From assembly GCF_006575665.1 (NCBI RefSeq), contig NZ_CP041253.1:4253001-4317000 (forward strand): DNA of 64,000 nucleotides, read 5' to 3'. Below are positions 32,655 to 42,618 of the stretch, one piece after another (positions within the stretch are counted from its first letter, which is position 1; the number at the start of each line of letters is the position of its first letter). The notes below the pieces were generated by a model. The model was not told where the DNA came from, did no database searches, and saw only the letters and a program-made list of their open reading frames with translations. The DNA is from Echinicola soli (GTDB taxonomy: Bacteria > Bacteroidota > Bacteroidia > Cytophagales > Cyclobacteriaceae). Both the position numbers and the translations under genes were made by a program.

Positions 32655-32878
32655 TTAATTCGATAATCGCCGAACAGCAAAGATTTTGAATGGTGAATGA
32701 TAAATGGTGAATTAGGCATTTTTTTGCCATGGGCATGCCTTTGGCACAATCTTCCAATCCTTAGGAATTTTTAGTCCTTACTAACCGCAGAAGTGTGGGG
32801 AGCGCAGAGGATTGGGATGAATGGAATTGCGCCTTAGACAGTCTGTATATCGTTCCACAATTCGACAACCTATAACCT

Positions 32879-33853
32879 TCAATCCCTTTTCAACTTTCCT
32901 TCCAGTTCCTCAATGGCCATTCTGGGATCCAGATAATTATCCAATCCTTTGAGCTTGCTGATCGCTTGGTTTACCTCAAAGACATAGTCCCTGCTCTGTG
33001 GATTATAGGGCAGGTTATTTAGTGATTGAAGAATGTCATCCATTTTTCGGGAAGCTTCCAAAAGCTTGGAATCGAAATAAGCTTCGTTGAATTTCGAGGT
33101 AATATACTCGATTGCCAAGTCATTGGGCTGTAGCAAATCCCGCTCATAGAACCGGTAATCCCGCAAATCACTGATCTGTAATTCATATGCCGGAAAATAC
33201 TTTACCTCTGGGAATTCATTAACAATCTGGTGAATGGCCACCCTCAACACCGACTTACTGACACAATTCAGCGTGATTGTGTCTTTGGTATGCATCACAG
33301 GACTGAGCACAAAAATGATATTTTTGATATGGTTAAGTTGCGGATAGATATGCCTGAAGGCCTCAAGTATTTTATCAGGTGTTAGTAGCTCTTTTTCGAA
33401 CAGCTCTTGAGGTGCCTTGTGACAATTGGCCACTACTTTTTTTGATTCAAGATGCCTGAACACATAGGCCGTACCCAGGTTGATCATCAAAAATTCCTGC
33501 TTCTTGAAATTTTCCTGCATCACCTGGACCTGGGCTTTAATATTTTCCATCAGTTCTTCCTCCGAAGATTGTTTTCTAAGGAAATCATATTGAAAGTGGT
33601 TCCAGTTTCCCTCGTATTCGGTCAGCATTGTCGCATCTAGCTCAGCATGCCTGCCCAGTAATTCAATATGGTGAAAGAGACTGATGGGATTATATATCCG
33701 ACCAAAAGGGTTACTGGTAATATCCAGGCCATACTGTCTCAGGTTTTGGTCCATCAGCGATGAAAAGCCTGATCCCAAAGACATGATTTTTGCTTCCTTA
33801 TTGATTTTCGTCGGATTTTCTTCTAAGATCAGTTCACTTCTAAAGGTACTCAT
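32879..33853 (-). CDS. GSCFA-family protein with an altered signature
   Basis: 324 residues. The family pattern is present (SLGSGFSSLMDQNLRQYGLD, ITSNPFGRIYNPISLFHHIE, LMINLGTAYVFRHLE, FPAYELQISDLRDYRFYERD), but the name-giving GSCFA reads GSGFS, with Gly for Cys, and the usual D-x-x-HP near the end reads DLLQPN. GSCFA proteins are SGNH/PC-esterase-like and of unknown substrate. The changes could mean an inactive paralogue. Single gene on the minus strand. Confidence 0.75.
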   Translation of the reverse strand: MSTFRSELILEENPTKINKEAKIMSLGSGFSSLMDQNLRQYGLDITSNPFGRIYNPISLFHHIELLGRHAELDATMLTEYEGNWNHFQYDFLRKQSSEEELMENIKAQVQVMQENFKKQEFLMINLGTAYVFRHLESKKVVANCHKAPQELFEKELLTPDKILEAFRHIYPQLNHIKNIIFVLSPVMHTKDTITLNCVSKSVLRVAIHQIVNEFPEVKYFPAYELQISDLRDYRFYERDLLQPNDLAIEYITSKFNEAYFDSKLLEASRKMDDILQSLNNLPYNPQSRDYVFEVNQAISKLKGLDNYLDPRMAIEELEGKLKRD

Positions 33854-34488
33854 GTTTGGTTATTTACGTAAGAAAATATATCAAAAACGGGTAAAATCCC
33901 TTTGCTAAAAGATGTTTATTTAAGTTATAAAAAAGATCAAAGAATCCTTTCGCTGTGACAGGTAAAATAGGTTATTTATTTCGAATCTAAATTTACCGCT
34001 CCATATGGATTTATAGTGGGCAAATATTCAAGGCCGCTTTTTTCACAACTGTTTCACAATCCTTCGTAAGTGAAGGATTTTGTGACCTGTCTAGAGATAA
34101 TTGACATTAAAGATTTACTATGGGTAAACTGAGCACTAGCGGGCTATGGAGATCGAAGCATCGCGTGGACGGATGAATTTGGGTACCCATGCTCCTGATG
34201 CAGTCGATAATGATATATGTTTTCCTTGCCCATGGTCAGTACCTACGGCACTGTTAGGATGCTGTATCCAATTTCTGGTACCAAGCCAATGCTCCTAACG
34301 GAGCATCCCTGCTGACACTTCTGTCGGCTAAAATAGTGAGAAGGGAGTCCTGGCCAATGCCACTAGGTATTTAAGCCTGGTAAAATCAGGTTGCCTCCAG
34401 GGGGCTTTGTGCCGTAGGAACAAAACTATTCCCCTGATCTAGGATCAAGCAATATTTCTGGGGGCGGGAGAAGATTTATATTCATTTG

Positions 34489-34592
34489 GTATGTCGCCAC
34501 GAAGTCGCCAAGACACGAAGTGTTTTGTAGGCGGATTCCAAATTTCATGGAAAACAAACAGCTTTGGGTCTTAGAATCTTTGTGGCAAAAAA
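34489..34592. repeat. dispersed ~105-bp repeat (family 4)
   Basis: Runs from about TTTGGTATGTCGCCACGAAG through ACACGAAGTGTTTTGTAGG to TAGAATCTTTGTGGC. The reverse complement occurs at ~47,136-47,236 and ~47,765-47,865 inside the tRNA-Asp duplication. Confidence 0.6.
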
Positions 34593-34927
34593 ACAAAAAA
34601 GAAATCCTTTTAAAATAAAGGGATTCATGCCCTCAACTTTTTCGCTTGCCTCCTTTTTAGCACATTTTGAGGACCAAGCAATATTTCTGGAAGATGAGAG
34701 ATTTCCAGGTGGTTTTGGTAAGCATATTTCTCTTTAATTTAGCAATAGGAATGCGTGCTCCAGTATAAAAAAATCAGCGTAAATCTTATTAATCTGCATC
34801 ATCTGCGTGCTATCGAAACCAACCCTAATCCCCCCAGCTTTTCCGCTTGATCCCTGATCTATCCGCACAAGTGGGACAGTCCCGTGGATAATTTACCCAC
34901 AGTATTCCATATAGAACCTTAAAAAAT

Positions 34928-35085
34928 TCCTGGAGTCCGAGAAAACAATCGTCAAATTTAAAAAATCAACTGTTTTCACCCCTATATCCCCTAAAGGGGT
35001 TATTTTAGGGATTGGAATAAAAACCCTCAAATTTTTATTTAAAGACAGTTTTTGATCATATTTGAAATTTAGTCGGACGCCAGTA
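34928..35085. repeat. MITE family 2, copy B
   Basis: 158 bp matching the element at 29,152-29,322 (CTGGAGTCCGAGAAAACAAT at the left end, GTCGGACGCCAGTA at the right end). No clear target duplication remains. An internal stretch of about 15 bp is missing compared with copy A. Confidence 0.75.
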
Positions 35086-35566
35086 ATGAACTACCCCGAC
35101 GCAGAGCGTCGAGAAATTCTTCAGATTAAAAAATCAAAGAAGCGGGATGGAACAGGCGCAGGCGTGCCTGTCCAGCAACCGTATAGACCTGATGCAGATC
35201 AGTACAAAAAGGTAGCTAGCTGCCTAAATGGAGGAGCTTACCTGTGTGAGTGCTGGCGTTGATTTAGCCCGGAATTAATGCCGTTTAGATAAGAGCAGGC
35301 AGTGACCAAGCTGTCATTCCGACCCCGACAGATCGGGAAAGGATCTGTCGTCAGCCCCGCATGGTTACCGGGGACATACGTTGACTAAGCGGCATTGAAC
35401 CTAGGTTTAGTCAAATAGCTCACCGCAGCGGGTTTTATTTGTTCCTTTTTTGAGCTGGAGCAAAAAAGAAACAAAGATCAGGAGGTAAAAATCACGCTGA
35501 AATTTAGCTTATAGAGATCAACGTTATCTATGTTTCATTAATTTTCCTTTCTCTCCCAAGAAACCC

Positions 35567-35574
35567 TATATTTG
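35567..35574 (+). promoter_or_regulatory. -7 box of the tyrS promoter
   Basis: TATATTTG matches the Bacteroidota consensus TAnnTTTG, 36 bases before the ATG. A clear -33 TTG is not seen. Confidence 0.5.
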
Positions 35575-35609
35575 CAGCTTAAAATTGATCGAAAATACTC
35601 AAAGATACC

Positions 35610-36908
35610 ATGAACAACTTTATTGAAGAGCTGCGTTGGCGAGGCATGGTCCAGGACATGACTCCGGAATTGGAAGAGCACCTTAACAAAGGCATCACCT
35701 CAGCCTATCTGGGCTTTGATCCCACGGCAGATTCTTTGCATATAGGACATTTGGTGGGTGTGATGACCCTTCTCCACTTTCAGCGTTCCGGCCATAAGCC
35801 CATCGCATTGGTAGGTGGAGCGACGGGCATGATCGGAGACCCTTCGTTCAAATCTGCTGAGCGAAATCTCTTGGATAAAGAGACATTGGATAAAAATATC
35901 GCCGGTATCCAAAAGCAGTTGGGCAAATTCCTCAACTTCGAGGATGACCAAGCCAACAAAGCTGAATTGGTGAACAATTATGACTGGATGGCTGAATTTT
36001 CATTTTTGGAATTTATCAGAGATGTGGGCAAACACATCACCGTAAACTACATGATGGCCAAGGATAGCGTAAAGCGTAGGCTTGAGGATGGCAATGGCCT
36101 GTCGTTTACGGAATTCACTTATCAGCTTATCCAAGGGTATGATTTTTACCACTTGTGGAAAAATAAAAACTGCACCATGCAGCTGGGAGGATCTGACCAA
36201 TGGGGAAATATCGTCACCGGAACAGAACTTATCAGAAGAAAAGAGGGAGGCAGTGCTTTTGCGCTTACCGTTCCTTTGATCACCAAAGCAGATGGTTCCA
36301 AATTTGGCAAGACCGAAGGAGGAAGTGTTTGGCTGGATCCAGAGAAAACTTCTCCGTATGCATTTTACCAATTTTGGCTGAATGTTTCTGATGAAGACGC
36401 TTCCAAATATATCCGCATTTTCACCACATTGGAGCAGGCTACCATCGAAGGTCTGGAAAAAGAACATGCAGAAGCCCCTCACCTGAGGATTCTCCAAAAG
36501 GAAATTGCCAAGGAAATCACCATCATGGTCCACTCTGGGGAAGACTATGAAATGGCTTTGAAGGCTTCTTCCATCCTTTTTGGAAAGTCATCCATCGAAG
36601 ACTTGGCAGCCCTTGATGAGCGGACATTTCTTCAGGTATTTGATGGTGTTGACCAAGTGGAATTGACTAAAACTGAATTTGAAGAAATTGATGGCGTCCT
36701 CGACTTACTTGGAGAAAAAGGCCAGGGAGTCATCTTTAATTCAAAAGGTGAAGCTCGCAAAATGATCCAAGGAGGCGGTGTGAGCATCAATAAAAACAAG
36801 CTCTCCGATCCACAGGACACTACAGATGGACTGGAACTCCTTCAGGGAAAATACCTTCTCGTTCAGAAAGGCAAAAAGAATTATTTTATCATCAAAATAA
36901 TCAACTAA
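35610..36908 (+). CDS. tyrS: tyrosyl-tRNA synthetase
   Basis: 432 residues, the standard length of bacterial TyrRS. Class I signature at 37-52 ([21 protein letters not shown] variant), tyrosine-binding [15 protein letters not shown], the KMSKS-equivalent loop [15 protein letters not shown], and a C-terminal S4-type RNA-binding domain ([20 protein letters not shown]). Charges tRNA-Tyr in the cytoplasm. Single gene ending in a long hairpin. Confidence 0.97.
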   Translation: MNNFIEELRWRGMVQDMTPELEEHLNKGITSAYLGFDPTADSLHIGHLVGVMTLLHFQRSGHKPIALVGGATGMIGDPSFKSAERNLLDKETLDKNIAGIQKQLGKFLNFEDDQANKAELVNNYDWMAEFSFLEFIRDVGKHITVNYMMAKDSVKRRLEDGNGLSFTEFTYQLIQGYDFYHLWKNKNCTMQLGGSDQWGNIVTGTELIRRKEGGSAFALTVPLITKADGSKFGKTEGGSVWLDPEKTSPYAFYQFWLNVSDEDASKYIRIFTTLEQATIEGLEKEHAEAPHLRILQKEIAKEITIMVHSGEDYEMALKASSILFGKSSIEDLAALDERTFLQVFDGVDQVELTKTEFEEIDGVLDLLGEKGQGVIFNSKGEARKMIQGGGVSINKNKLSDPQDTTDGLELLQGKYLLVQKGKKNYFIIKIIN

Positions 36909-36917
36909 CCTACTGAC

Positions 36918-36989
36918 AGAGACTGTCTCATAATGGCGTATGTATGGTATCACTACTTGCCATATCGGTTTTCATTGGAGACAGTCTCT
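36918..36989 (+). terminator. hairpin after tyrS
   Basis: AGAGACTGTCTC and GAGACAGTCTCT form a perfect 12-bp inverted repeat separated by 48 bases. It is followed by a weak T-rich tract and resembles the other GACTGTCTC hairpins in the window, so it may be a mobile palindrome reused as a terminator. Confidence 0.55.
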
Positions 36990-37193
36990 ATTTACCTATA
37001 TTAACCCTGATTTAAGTTTTCTGATTTTTTTCAAATATAAACCACTGATCACAAATCCAGTAATTACATTATCAGGCTAGATAACCAACAAGGTATTGGC
37101 ATAATTTTGGTAATTTTTAGTTTGAACCATTATCGATTTTAAATAAAGTTCAATATCTTTAAACTCGGTTTAACATAAATACTTTTTAGTGCA

Positions 37194-37895
37194 ATGGGAG
37201 TTTACGAAAGACAAAAAAAGGAAAAAGAAATTCTGGAGGCTGCTATTAGTCTATTTGCCTCTAAAGGCTATCATGCCACCAAAATGGATGAAGTAGCGAA
37301 ACAAGCCAAAATGAGCAAGGGGCTGATTTATTTTTATTATAAAAACAAAGAAGACCTTTATATGGCCGTGACCAAAAAGGCCTACGAACAACTAAAGGAA
37401 ATCTTCAGGGATACACAAAAGACCAAAGGAAAATCAGGGATTGACCTGATCACCATATTGATCGATCAGTTTATCCAATTTACGACGGAGAACAAGATGT
37501 ACCAAGAAGCCATTTTGAATTTCATGGGCCTAATGGCACAGTACAATGATCCTGAGAAAAAGAAGCTAATGGATCCCCTAATTCTGGACAGTCCAAACTT
37601 CAATGAACTGCTCGAAATCCACCATGATCCCGCAAAAATCGGTATTCAATTAATATCCCATGGGGTAAGAGACGGCTCCATGCGGCCGGACTTGCAGCCG
37701 GAAATCACCTTTTATACTATCTGGACGATGATGATCGGCTATGAGCGCCTAATGGGACCTATCGAGTATGAGAAAAAAGAAGTTAAGATCAGTCAAGAGA
37801 ACTGGAAAAATGGCTTTATCAAACTGATCCACGAAATGCTGAAAGGCACTATTCAGGCACAAAGGCCAAAAGCCGTCCAAGGCAGCTTATTCTAG
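37194..37895 (+). CDS. TetR/AcrR family transcriptional regulator
   Basis: 233 residues. The N-terminal helix-turn-helix is ILEAAISLFASKGYHATKMD EVAKQAKMSKGLIYFYYKNK (residues ~12-52), followed by a variable ligand-binding domain with no recognisable subfamily. No divergent efflux gene adjoins it, so its target is not evident; it may act on itself. Stands alone with gene-poor flanks. Confidence 0.9.
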   Translation: MGVYERQKKEKEILEAAISLFASKGYHATKMDEVAKQAKMSKGLIYFYYKNKEDLYMAVTKKAYEQLKEIFRDTQKTKGKSGIDLITILIDQFIQFTTENKMYQEAILNFMGLMAQYNDPEKKKLMDPLILDSPNFNELLEIHHDPAKIGIQLISHGVRDGSMRPDLQPEITFYTIWTMMIGYERLMGPIEYEKKEVKISQENWKNGFIKLIHEMLKGTIQAQRPKAVQGSLF

Positions 37896-38491
37896 ACCTA
37901 TATAACGGAATCATGAAGGCGCTATCAAGGTAATTGGAGGAAGGTGGATAGCGGCAAATGATCTGGTGGCTTAGTATCTCTGTGGCTTCCATTTTTAGGA
38001 CCACAAAAGCACTAAGGCGCAAAAAGGTTTAGTTGTATCTTGGATACAGCCGAATCGCTTGGCGGATATACAATCGATGTGGAATTGGATTAAAAATTCA
38101 ATGCTCCACGTTCCCCGGCACAGCTGACGGAACAACAGGCAGTTCCGAATCTTGGTGGCTTCCATTGTTGGGGACTCAAAGACGCAATATACCTATGTGA
38201 TTAGCCCCATTGTTTGATCCGGTAATTGCTGGTAAAACTGGAAGATTTGAATTCCCTTGTTTCACCCAGAGTTGTTCCTTTAGCGGACCGGGCTTTTCAA
38301 GACATCGTTACTGAATGCCATTTCATTCAAATTGAATACCGATACGGATCCCTGTCTCCTCTTGAGTCTAATTACAAACTGCCTAGAAAAGACTATTTTT
38401 TGAAAAAATAACACCAAATCACCCAAACTATTTCGCTAAATTTTCTATCTTAATCAAACAATTTTTCATGATCAAAACCTGTAATCAAATG
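37896..38491. other. gene-free stretch
   Basis: No gene, repeat family or clear hairpin recognised. A 61-codon frame at 38,226-38,411 lacks coding signals. The last ~80 bases are the SDR leader. Confidence 0.4.
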
Positions 38492-39256
38492 GATCTATCG
38501 TCATTGTTTTCTCTAAACAATAAAGTAGCACTCATTACTGGTGCAAGTAAAGGAATTGGCTTAAGTATAGCTGAATTTTTTGCTGCTGCTGGAGCAAAAG
38601 TAGTCATCTGCAGTAGACACCAAGAGAAATTAGATGAAATCGCTAAAAAATTATATGCAAAAGGCTACGACATCATGGGAATAGCCTGCAATGTAGGCCG
38701 ACCAGAGGAACTGTCACATTTAGTGAAGCAAACGGTCAATGCATACGGACAAATAGACATCTTGGTAAATAATGCCGGAACCAATCCTTATTTTGGGCCT
38801 GTCCATGAAACTTCACTAGAACTGTTTGATAAAATCATGGATGTGAACGTAAAAGCCCCCTTTGAGCTTTCCAAGCTATGCCTCCCCCATCTACGGAAGT
38901 CTTCACAGGCATCCATCATCAATATCAGCTCTATTGGGGCCCTGTCCCCAGAGCCTCAACTGGGCATTTACAGTGTAAGCAAATCCGCCCTCCACTCCCT
39001 GACAAAAGTATGCGCCAAGGAATGGGGACAACAAAAGATCCGTGTAAACGCCATATGTCCAGGAATCATCAAAACGGATTTTAGCAAAGCCCTTTGGGAC
39101 AATGACCAAATTATGGATGTAATCATGAAAAGACTCGCTTTAAAGCGACTTGGAAAAACCGAAGAAATAGCTGCATTAGCACTTTTTCTCGCCTCTCCTG
39201 CTGCGAGTTATATCTCAGGCAGTATCTTTACCGTGGACGGTGGATTTACCAGCTAA
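38492..39256 (+). CDS. short-chain dehydrogenase/reductase
   Basis: 254 residues from the ATG at 38,492 (MDLSSLFSLNNK); an in-frame ATG at 38,468 would add eight residues but homologues start MDL. Motifs: cofactor loop TGASKGIGLS, NNAGTN, catalytic Ser in NISSIGALSP, YSVSK (Tyr-x3-Lys) and PGIIKTDFSKAL. Classical SDR, probably NADP(H)-dependent; substrate unknown. The stop overlaps the convergent YihY gene by four bases. Confidence 0.88.
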   Translation, partial: DLSSLFSLNNKVALITGASKGIGLSIAEFFAAAGAKVVICSRHQEKLDEIAKKLYAKGYDIMGIACNVGRPEELSHLVKQTVNAYGQIDILVNNAGTNPYFGPVHETSLELFDKIMDVNVKAPFELSKLCLPHLRKSSQASIINISSIGALSPEPQLGIYSVSKSALHSLTKVCAKEWGQQKIRVNAICPGIIKTDFSKALWDNDQIMDVIMKRLALKRLGKTEEIAALALFLASPAASYISGSIFTVDGGFTS

Positions 39257-40176
39257 TTCTCCTCATCGGTATTGTCTATTTCCTTTAATTCTATCTTCAC
39301 GGCATTTCTTACTGGACGTATGCCCCTTCCTGTATTTTCGGCAATATAGAAGGTGACCTGAGCTCCATAGAGGAAAATGATCACAGAATAATATACCCAA
39401 ACTAAAAAGATCACCAGCGAACCAGCCGCTCCATAAGCACTTCCTATATCACTGTTTCCCAAGTAAAATCCAATCAGGTATTTACCCAAGGCAAAAAGCA
39501 GCATCGTACAAATAGCACCTAGCCAAACGGATCGCCACTTCACCTGGGCGTCAGGTAATATTTTATACATCAATCCAAAAATCAAAACCATCATGGCCTG
39601 AGTGATAACAAAATTGGTTATGGCAGCCAAATAGCTGGAAAGTCCATCAAAAAGCGTCGATAGCTCATTGAAAAAGATAACAATAGCCGTATCAATCACC
39701 AATGAAATCAACAATACAAATCCAATGGAAGCCACCATCGAAAAGCTAAGCAAGCGGTTGACGATAAACTTGATCAATCCTTTTTGGGGCTTTGGTTTAA
39801 TATGCCAAATATGGTTAATGCTATTCTGCAAACTCACAAAAACCGTAGTGGCACTAAAAAGTAACACCCCAATCGCTATGGTACTGGCCCAAAACCCATC
39901 CACATCCAACGTCGCATTATAAATGATCTCATCCAGCATGTTGGCCATCTCCATGCCGCTAAGATCGGATAGTTGTGTCAGCAGTTCATCCCGGACTTCT
40001 CCTTTATTGTAAAATGTAGCCCCAATATTTAGCACTATAATCAATAAGGCAGGCATGCTGAAGATCGTATAAAACGCTATACTCGCCGCGAACGTCATGG
40101 AGTCACTTTGTCCAAATCCCTTGACACTATCAATAAGTATCGTAAAAATGGTAAACTTTCTAAGCTTCTTTATCAT
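39253..40176 (-). CDS. YihY/UPF0761 (BrkB-like) inner-membrane protein
   Basis: 307 residues, six predicted membrane helices (SIAFYTIFSMPALLIIVLNI, FWASTIAIGVLLFSATTVFV, VASIGFVLLISLVIDTAIVI and others) with the family residues GSAYGAAGSLVIFLVWVYYS and FLYGAQVTFY. Annotated ribonuclease BN in old databases, which is wrong for this family; recent work suggests a transport role. Convergent with the SDR gene. The hydrophilic tail (KIELKEIDNTDEEN) is cytoplasmic. Confidence 0.88.
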   Translation of the reverse strand: MIKKLRKFTIFTILIDSVKGFGQSDSMTFAASIAFYTIFSMPALLIIVLNIGATFYNKGEVRDELLTQLSDLSGMEMANMLDEIIYNATLDVDGFWASTIAIGVLLFSATTVFVSLQNSINHIWHIKPKPQKGLIKFIVNRLLSFSMVASIGFVLLISLVIDTAIVIFFNELSTLFDGLSSYLAAITNFVITQAMMVLIFGLMYKILPDAQVKWRSVWLGAICTMLLFALGKYLIGFYLGNSDIGSAYGAAGSLVIFLVWVYYSVIIFLYGAQVTFYIAENTGRGIRPVRNAVKIELKEIDNTDEEN

Positions 40177-40307
40177 AAGGCGTTAGTTTATAGAAACAAA
40201 ACAAAATGTATGCCTTCACAATCACATACGCAACCTTAATGTGTAAAAAAATCCAACTGATAAAGCTATCATCTACTTGATAATAACCTTCACCGAGAAA
40301 TGTACGC

Positions 40308-40865
40308 TTAAAGAATTCCTTGCTCGGGATACTTGCCGGTTACATTTCTACCAAAGGCTTTGATCTCTTCCATCTGCCCTTGCAGATCACCATTAGGGTA
40401 TATTGCAGGGCCTATTCCGGCATGTTTCTTTTTATAGTCCAAGAATCCAATAACAATCGGTACCCCTGCGCCATCGGCCACATGATAGAACCCGGATTTC
40501 CAACGCTTGGCATAGCTTCTGGTTCCTTCGGGAGTGACCATGATTACCAGTTCATCACTCGTTTTGATAAGTTCGATCATTGCCTCAGTATACGTTTGTT
40601 TCCGCTTGCCTGCTATCCGCTTCCTATCAATAGAAATGCCTCCTAGCCCTCTAATAAGCCATCCCAAAGGTCCTACCATAACCTCTTTTTTGATCGTAAA
40701 CCGCACCGGTACATCCAAGATATAAAAGGCTGCGCGAGCATACAACAAATCCCAATTACTGGTATGCGGGATCGCCACCATAACGGCTTTTTTTAAGCCT
40801 TCGGGAAAATTCCCCTTCACTTTCCAACCGGTAAGCCAAAAAACCAACCGAGACAATAACTTCAT
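40308..40865 (-). CDS. 1-acyl-sn-glycerol-3-phosphate acyltransferase-like protein
   Basis: 185 residues from the ATG at 40,865 (40,871 also possible). The acyltransferase motif is IPHTSNWDLLYARA (HxxxxD), followed by GGISIDRKR and TPEGTRSYAKRWKSGFYHVA (block III EGTR). It is short for PlsC and resembles the soluble-type acyltransferases of glycerolipid or lipid A pathways. It follows the patatin gene by nine bases, so both belong to one lipid-related operon. Confidence 0.85.
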   Translation of the reverse strand: MKLLSRLVFWLTGWKVKGNFPEGLKKAVMVAIPHTSNWDLLYARAAFYILDVPVRFTIKKEVMVGPLGWLIRGLGGISIDRKRIAGKRKQTYTEAMIELIKTSDELVIMVTPEGTRSYAKRWKSGFYHVADGAGVPIVIGFLDYKKKHAGIGPAIYPNGDLQGQMEEIKAFGRNVTGKYPEQGIL

Positions 40866-40879
40866 CATCAAGTTTCCTT

Positions 40880-41668
40880 TTATTGATTTACTTCACCCAG
40901 CTTCATCAAGCCCTCATTATAGGTGATAAAACGCTGAGCGGATTCGTATCCTGCTGCAAAGATATCTGCTGCTTTTTTGATATCAAAAACCCCATAACGT
41001 GCAAGGCCCTGTGGCTCGATAAAAAAGTCACATTTATTTTTACGGGTATATACATTATAATTCATGGACATGATCACGGTGCGCTCGATTAACCTTTTCA
41101 TATTGGAGACATTGGTTTCTTCATGAAGGTGGTTACAGTTTATACCAATGATATCATCACAGCGACCTTCAAGAGGCTCTACTGGCAGATTGTTCAATGC
41201 CCCACCATCTATATAGAACTTACCATCGATCTGTATGGGATCAAAAATCCCCGGAATACAACAAGAGGCCATCAATGGCTTGATCAGTTCTCCTTGGGAA
41301 AAATACACCACTTTCCCTCTACTGATTTCAGTTGCTGTGATGCTTAAGGGAATTTCGAGGCTTTCAAACGTGTTTTCTGGCAAATGCACTTCAAAAAGCT
41401 GTTTCAAAGAATCCATTTTAAGAATTCCTGTCCAGCTGATAGCCGGCCTCATAAACTTGAAATAATTGGTGTTTATGATAATATCGAGGATCGCATCAGG
41501 CTTCAATCCTTGACAATAAAGTGCACCCACAATTGCTCCGGCACTGGTCCCCGAAACCCTGCTTGGCTTAATGCCAATCTCTTCCAATGCCTTCAAAATG
41601 CCAAGGTGGGCAATTCCCCTCACCCCACCACCCGAAAGTGCTATACCGATATTATGATTAGAGCTCAC
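40880..41668 (-). CDS. patatin-like phospholipase family protein
   Basis: 262 residues. Oxyanion loop ALSGGGVRGIAHLGILKALE, nucleophile GTSAGAIVGALYCQGL (GxSxG) and the catalytic Asp in FYIDGGALNNLPVEPL (DG[GA]). Family enzymes hydrolyse acyl esters of phospholipids. No signal peptide, so cytoplasmic. It overlaps the MBL gene upstream by 11 bases and is followed by an acyltransferase, which suggests shared lipid turnover. Confidence 0.92.
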   Translation of the reverse strand: MSSNHNIGIALSGGGVRGIAHLGILKALEEIGIKPSRVSGTSAGAIVGALYCQGLKPDAILDIIINTNYFKFMRPAISWTGILKMDSLKQLFEVHLPENTFESLEIPLSITATEISRGKVVYFSQGELIKPLMASCCIPGIFDPIQIDGKFYIDGGALNNLPVEPLEGRCDDIIGINCNHLHEETNVSNMKRLIERTVIMSMNYNVYTRKNKCDFFIEPQGLARYGVFDIKKAADIFAAGYESAQRFITYNEGLMKLGEVNQ

Positions 41669-42500
41669 TCAGTGAAAATGTTTTGTCCAGCCTTACACCC
41701 TTTTCGGTCATTTTCACTGTACAGCATTCATGGACAGGGTCATGCTCCAGAAAAAGGATATATTCATTTTTCGCTGCCTCCTCCAAAAACGCTTGTTTTT
41801 CTTTCAAGGTTATCAAGGGCCGTGTATCGTATCCCATGACATAAGCCAGTGGTATATGGCCTACGGAAGGAAGCAGGTCTGCTGCAAAGATAATGGTTTT
41901 TCCCTTGTATTGGATTCGCGGTATCATCTGTTTATCCGTGTGGCCATCAGCTGTAAAGAAGCTAAAACCTGAAAACAACTCTCCTTTATCAGGATCGAGA
42001 AAATTCAATTGGCCACTTTCCTGCATCGGTAAAATATTTTCTTCCAAAAACGACGCTTTCTCACGTGCATTGGGGACTGTGGCCCACTTCCAGTGATCTT
42101 CATTGCTCCAGTACTGGGCATTCTTAAAGGTCATTTCAAGTTCCTCTGTTCCGGCCTTGTACCGAACCCCTCCTCCACAGTGGTCAAAATGAAGATGGGT
42201 TAAAAAATTATCCGTTACATCATCCACCTGAAATCCCGCCTTTTTCAAAGAGCCATCAAGACTGAAATCTCCATGCAGATAATAATGTGAAAAAAATTTG
42301 TCATTTTGTTTATTGCCTATTCCATTATCGATTAATACAAGGCGGTCCCTTTCTTCCACGAGCAAACAACGCATTGCCCAAGTACACATATTGTTTTTGT
42401 CGGCAGGATTGGTACGTTGCCACAGTGTCTTGGGCACCACACCAAACATGGCCCCGCCATCCAATTTAAAAAAGCCTGTATTGATCACATGAAGTTTCAT
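41658..42500 (-). CDS. MBL fold metallo-hydrolase
   Basis: 280 residues. Metal ligands are in THLHFDHCGGGVRYKAG (HxHxDH), FFTADGHTDKQMIP and FLEHDPVHECCTVKM; LVLIDNGIGNK and IIFAADLLPS are the usual beta-lactamase-fold strands. Resembles lactonase/AttM-type enzymes, but the substrate is not predictable. First gene of an operon with the patatin and acyltransferase genes. Confidence 0.9.
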   Translation of the reverse strand: MKLHVINTGFFKLDGGAMFGVVPKTLWQRTNPADKNNMCTWAMRCLLVEERDRLVLIDNGIGNKQNDKFFSHYYLHGDFSLDGSLKKAGFQVDDVTDNFLTHLHFDHCGGGVRYKAGTEELEMTFKNAQYWSNEDHWKWATVPNAREKASFLEENILPMQESGQLNFLDPDKGELFSGFSFFTADGHTDKQMIPRIQYKGKTIIFAADLLPSVGHIPLAYVMGYDTRPLITLKEKQAFLEEAAKNEYILFLEHDPVHECCTVKMTEKGVRLDKTFSLSEL

Positions 42501-42567
42501 AGCCCTGTTGTTTTTCTGGGTTCACACCAATATGATTATTCATCAGTATTATAAAACACCTACAGAC

Positions 42568-42600
42568 AAAAAAGCCTCTGCTGTTTACAGAGGCTTTTTT
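42568..42600. terminator. bidirectional terminator downstream of accA
   Basis: AAAAAAGCCTCTG and CAGAGGCTTTTTT form a perfect 13-bp stem with a seven-base loop. It ends accA transcription on the minus strand. Confidence 0.88.
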
Positions 42601-42618
42601 CTGGGAGTTAATACTGGT

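Larger units (their letters stand above)
33854..35609. other. 1.75-kb gene-free stretch
   Basis: No gene is supported. It holds a ~105-bp dispersed repeat (34,489-34,592, inverse copies at 47,136 and 47,765), MITE family 2 copy B (34,928-35,085), a palindrome of the CCCGACAGATCGGG type (~35,326-35,350), and the tyrS promoter. The 66-codon frame at 35,062 starts inside the MITE and looks fortuitous. Confidence 0.5.

Noticed and set aside
33854..35609. A non-coding RNA or retron in the long gene-free region before tyrS
   Set aside because: No reverse transcriptase, no long stable structure and no conserved motif seen; the stretch is explained in part by dispersed repeats.
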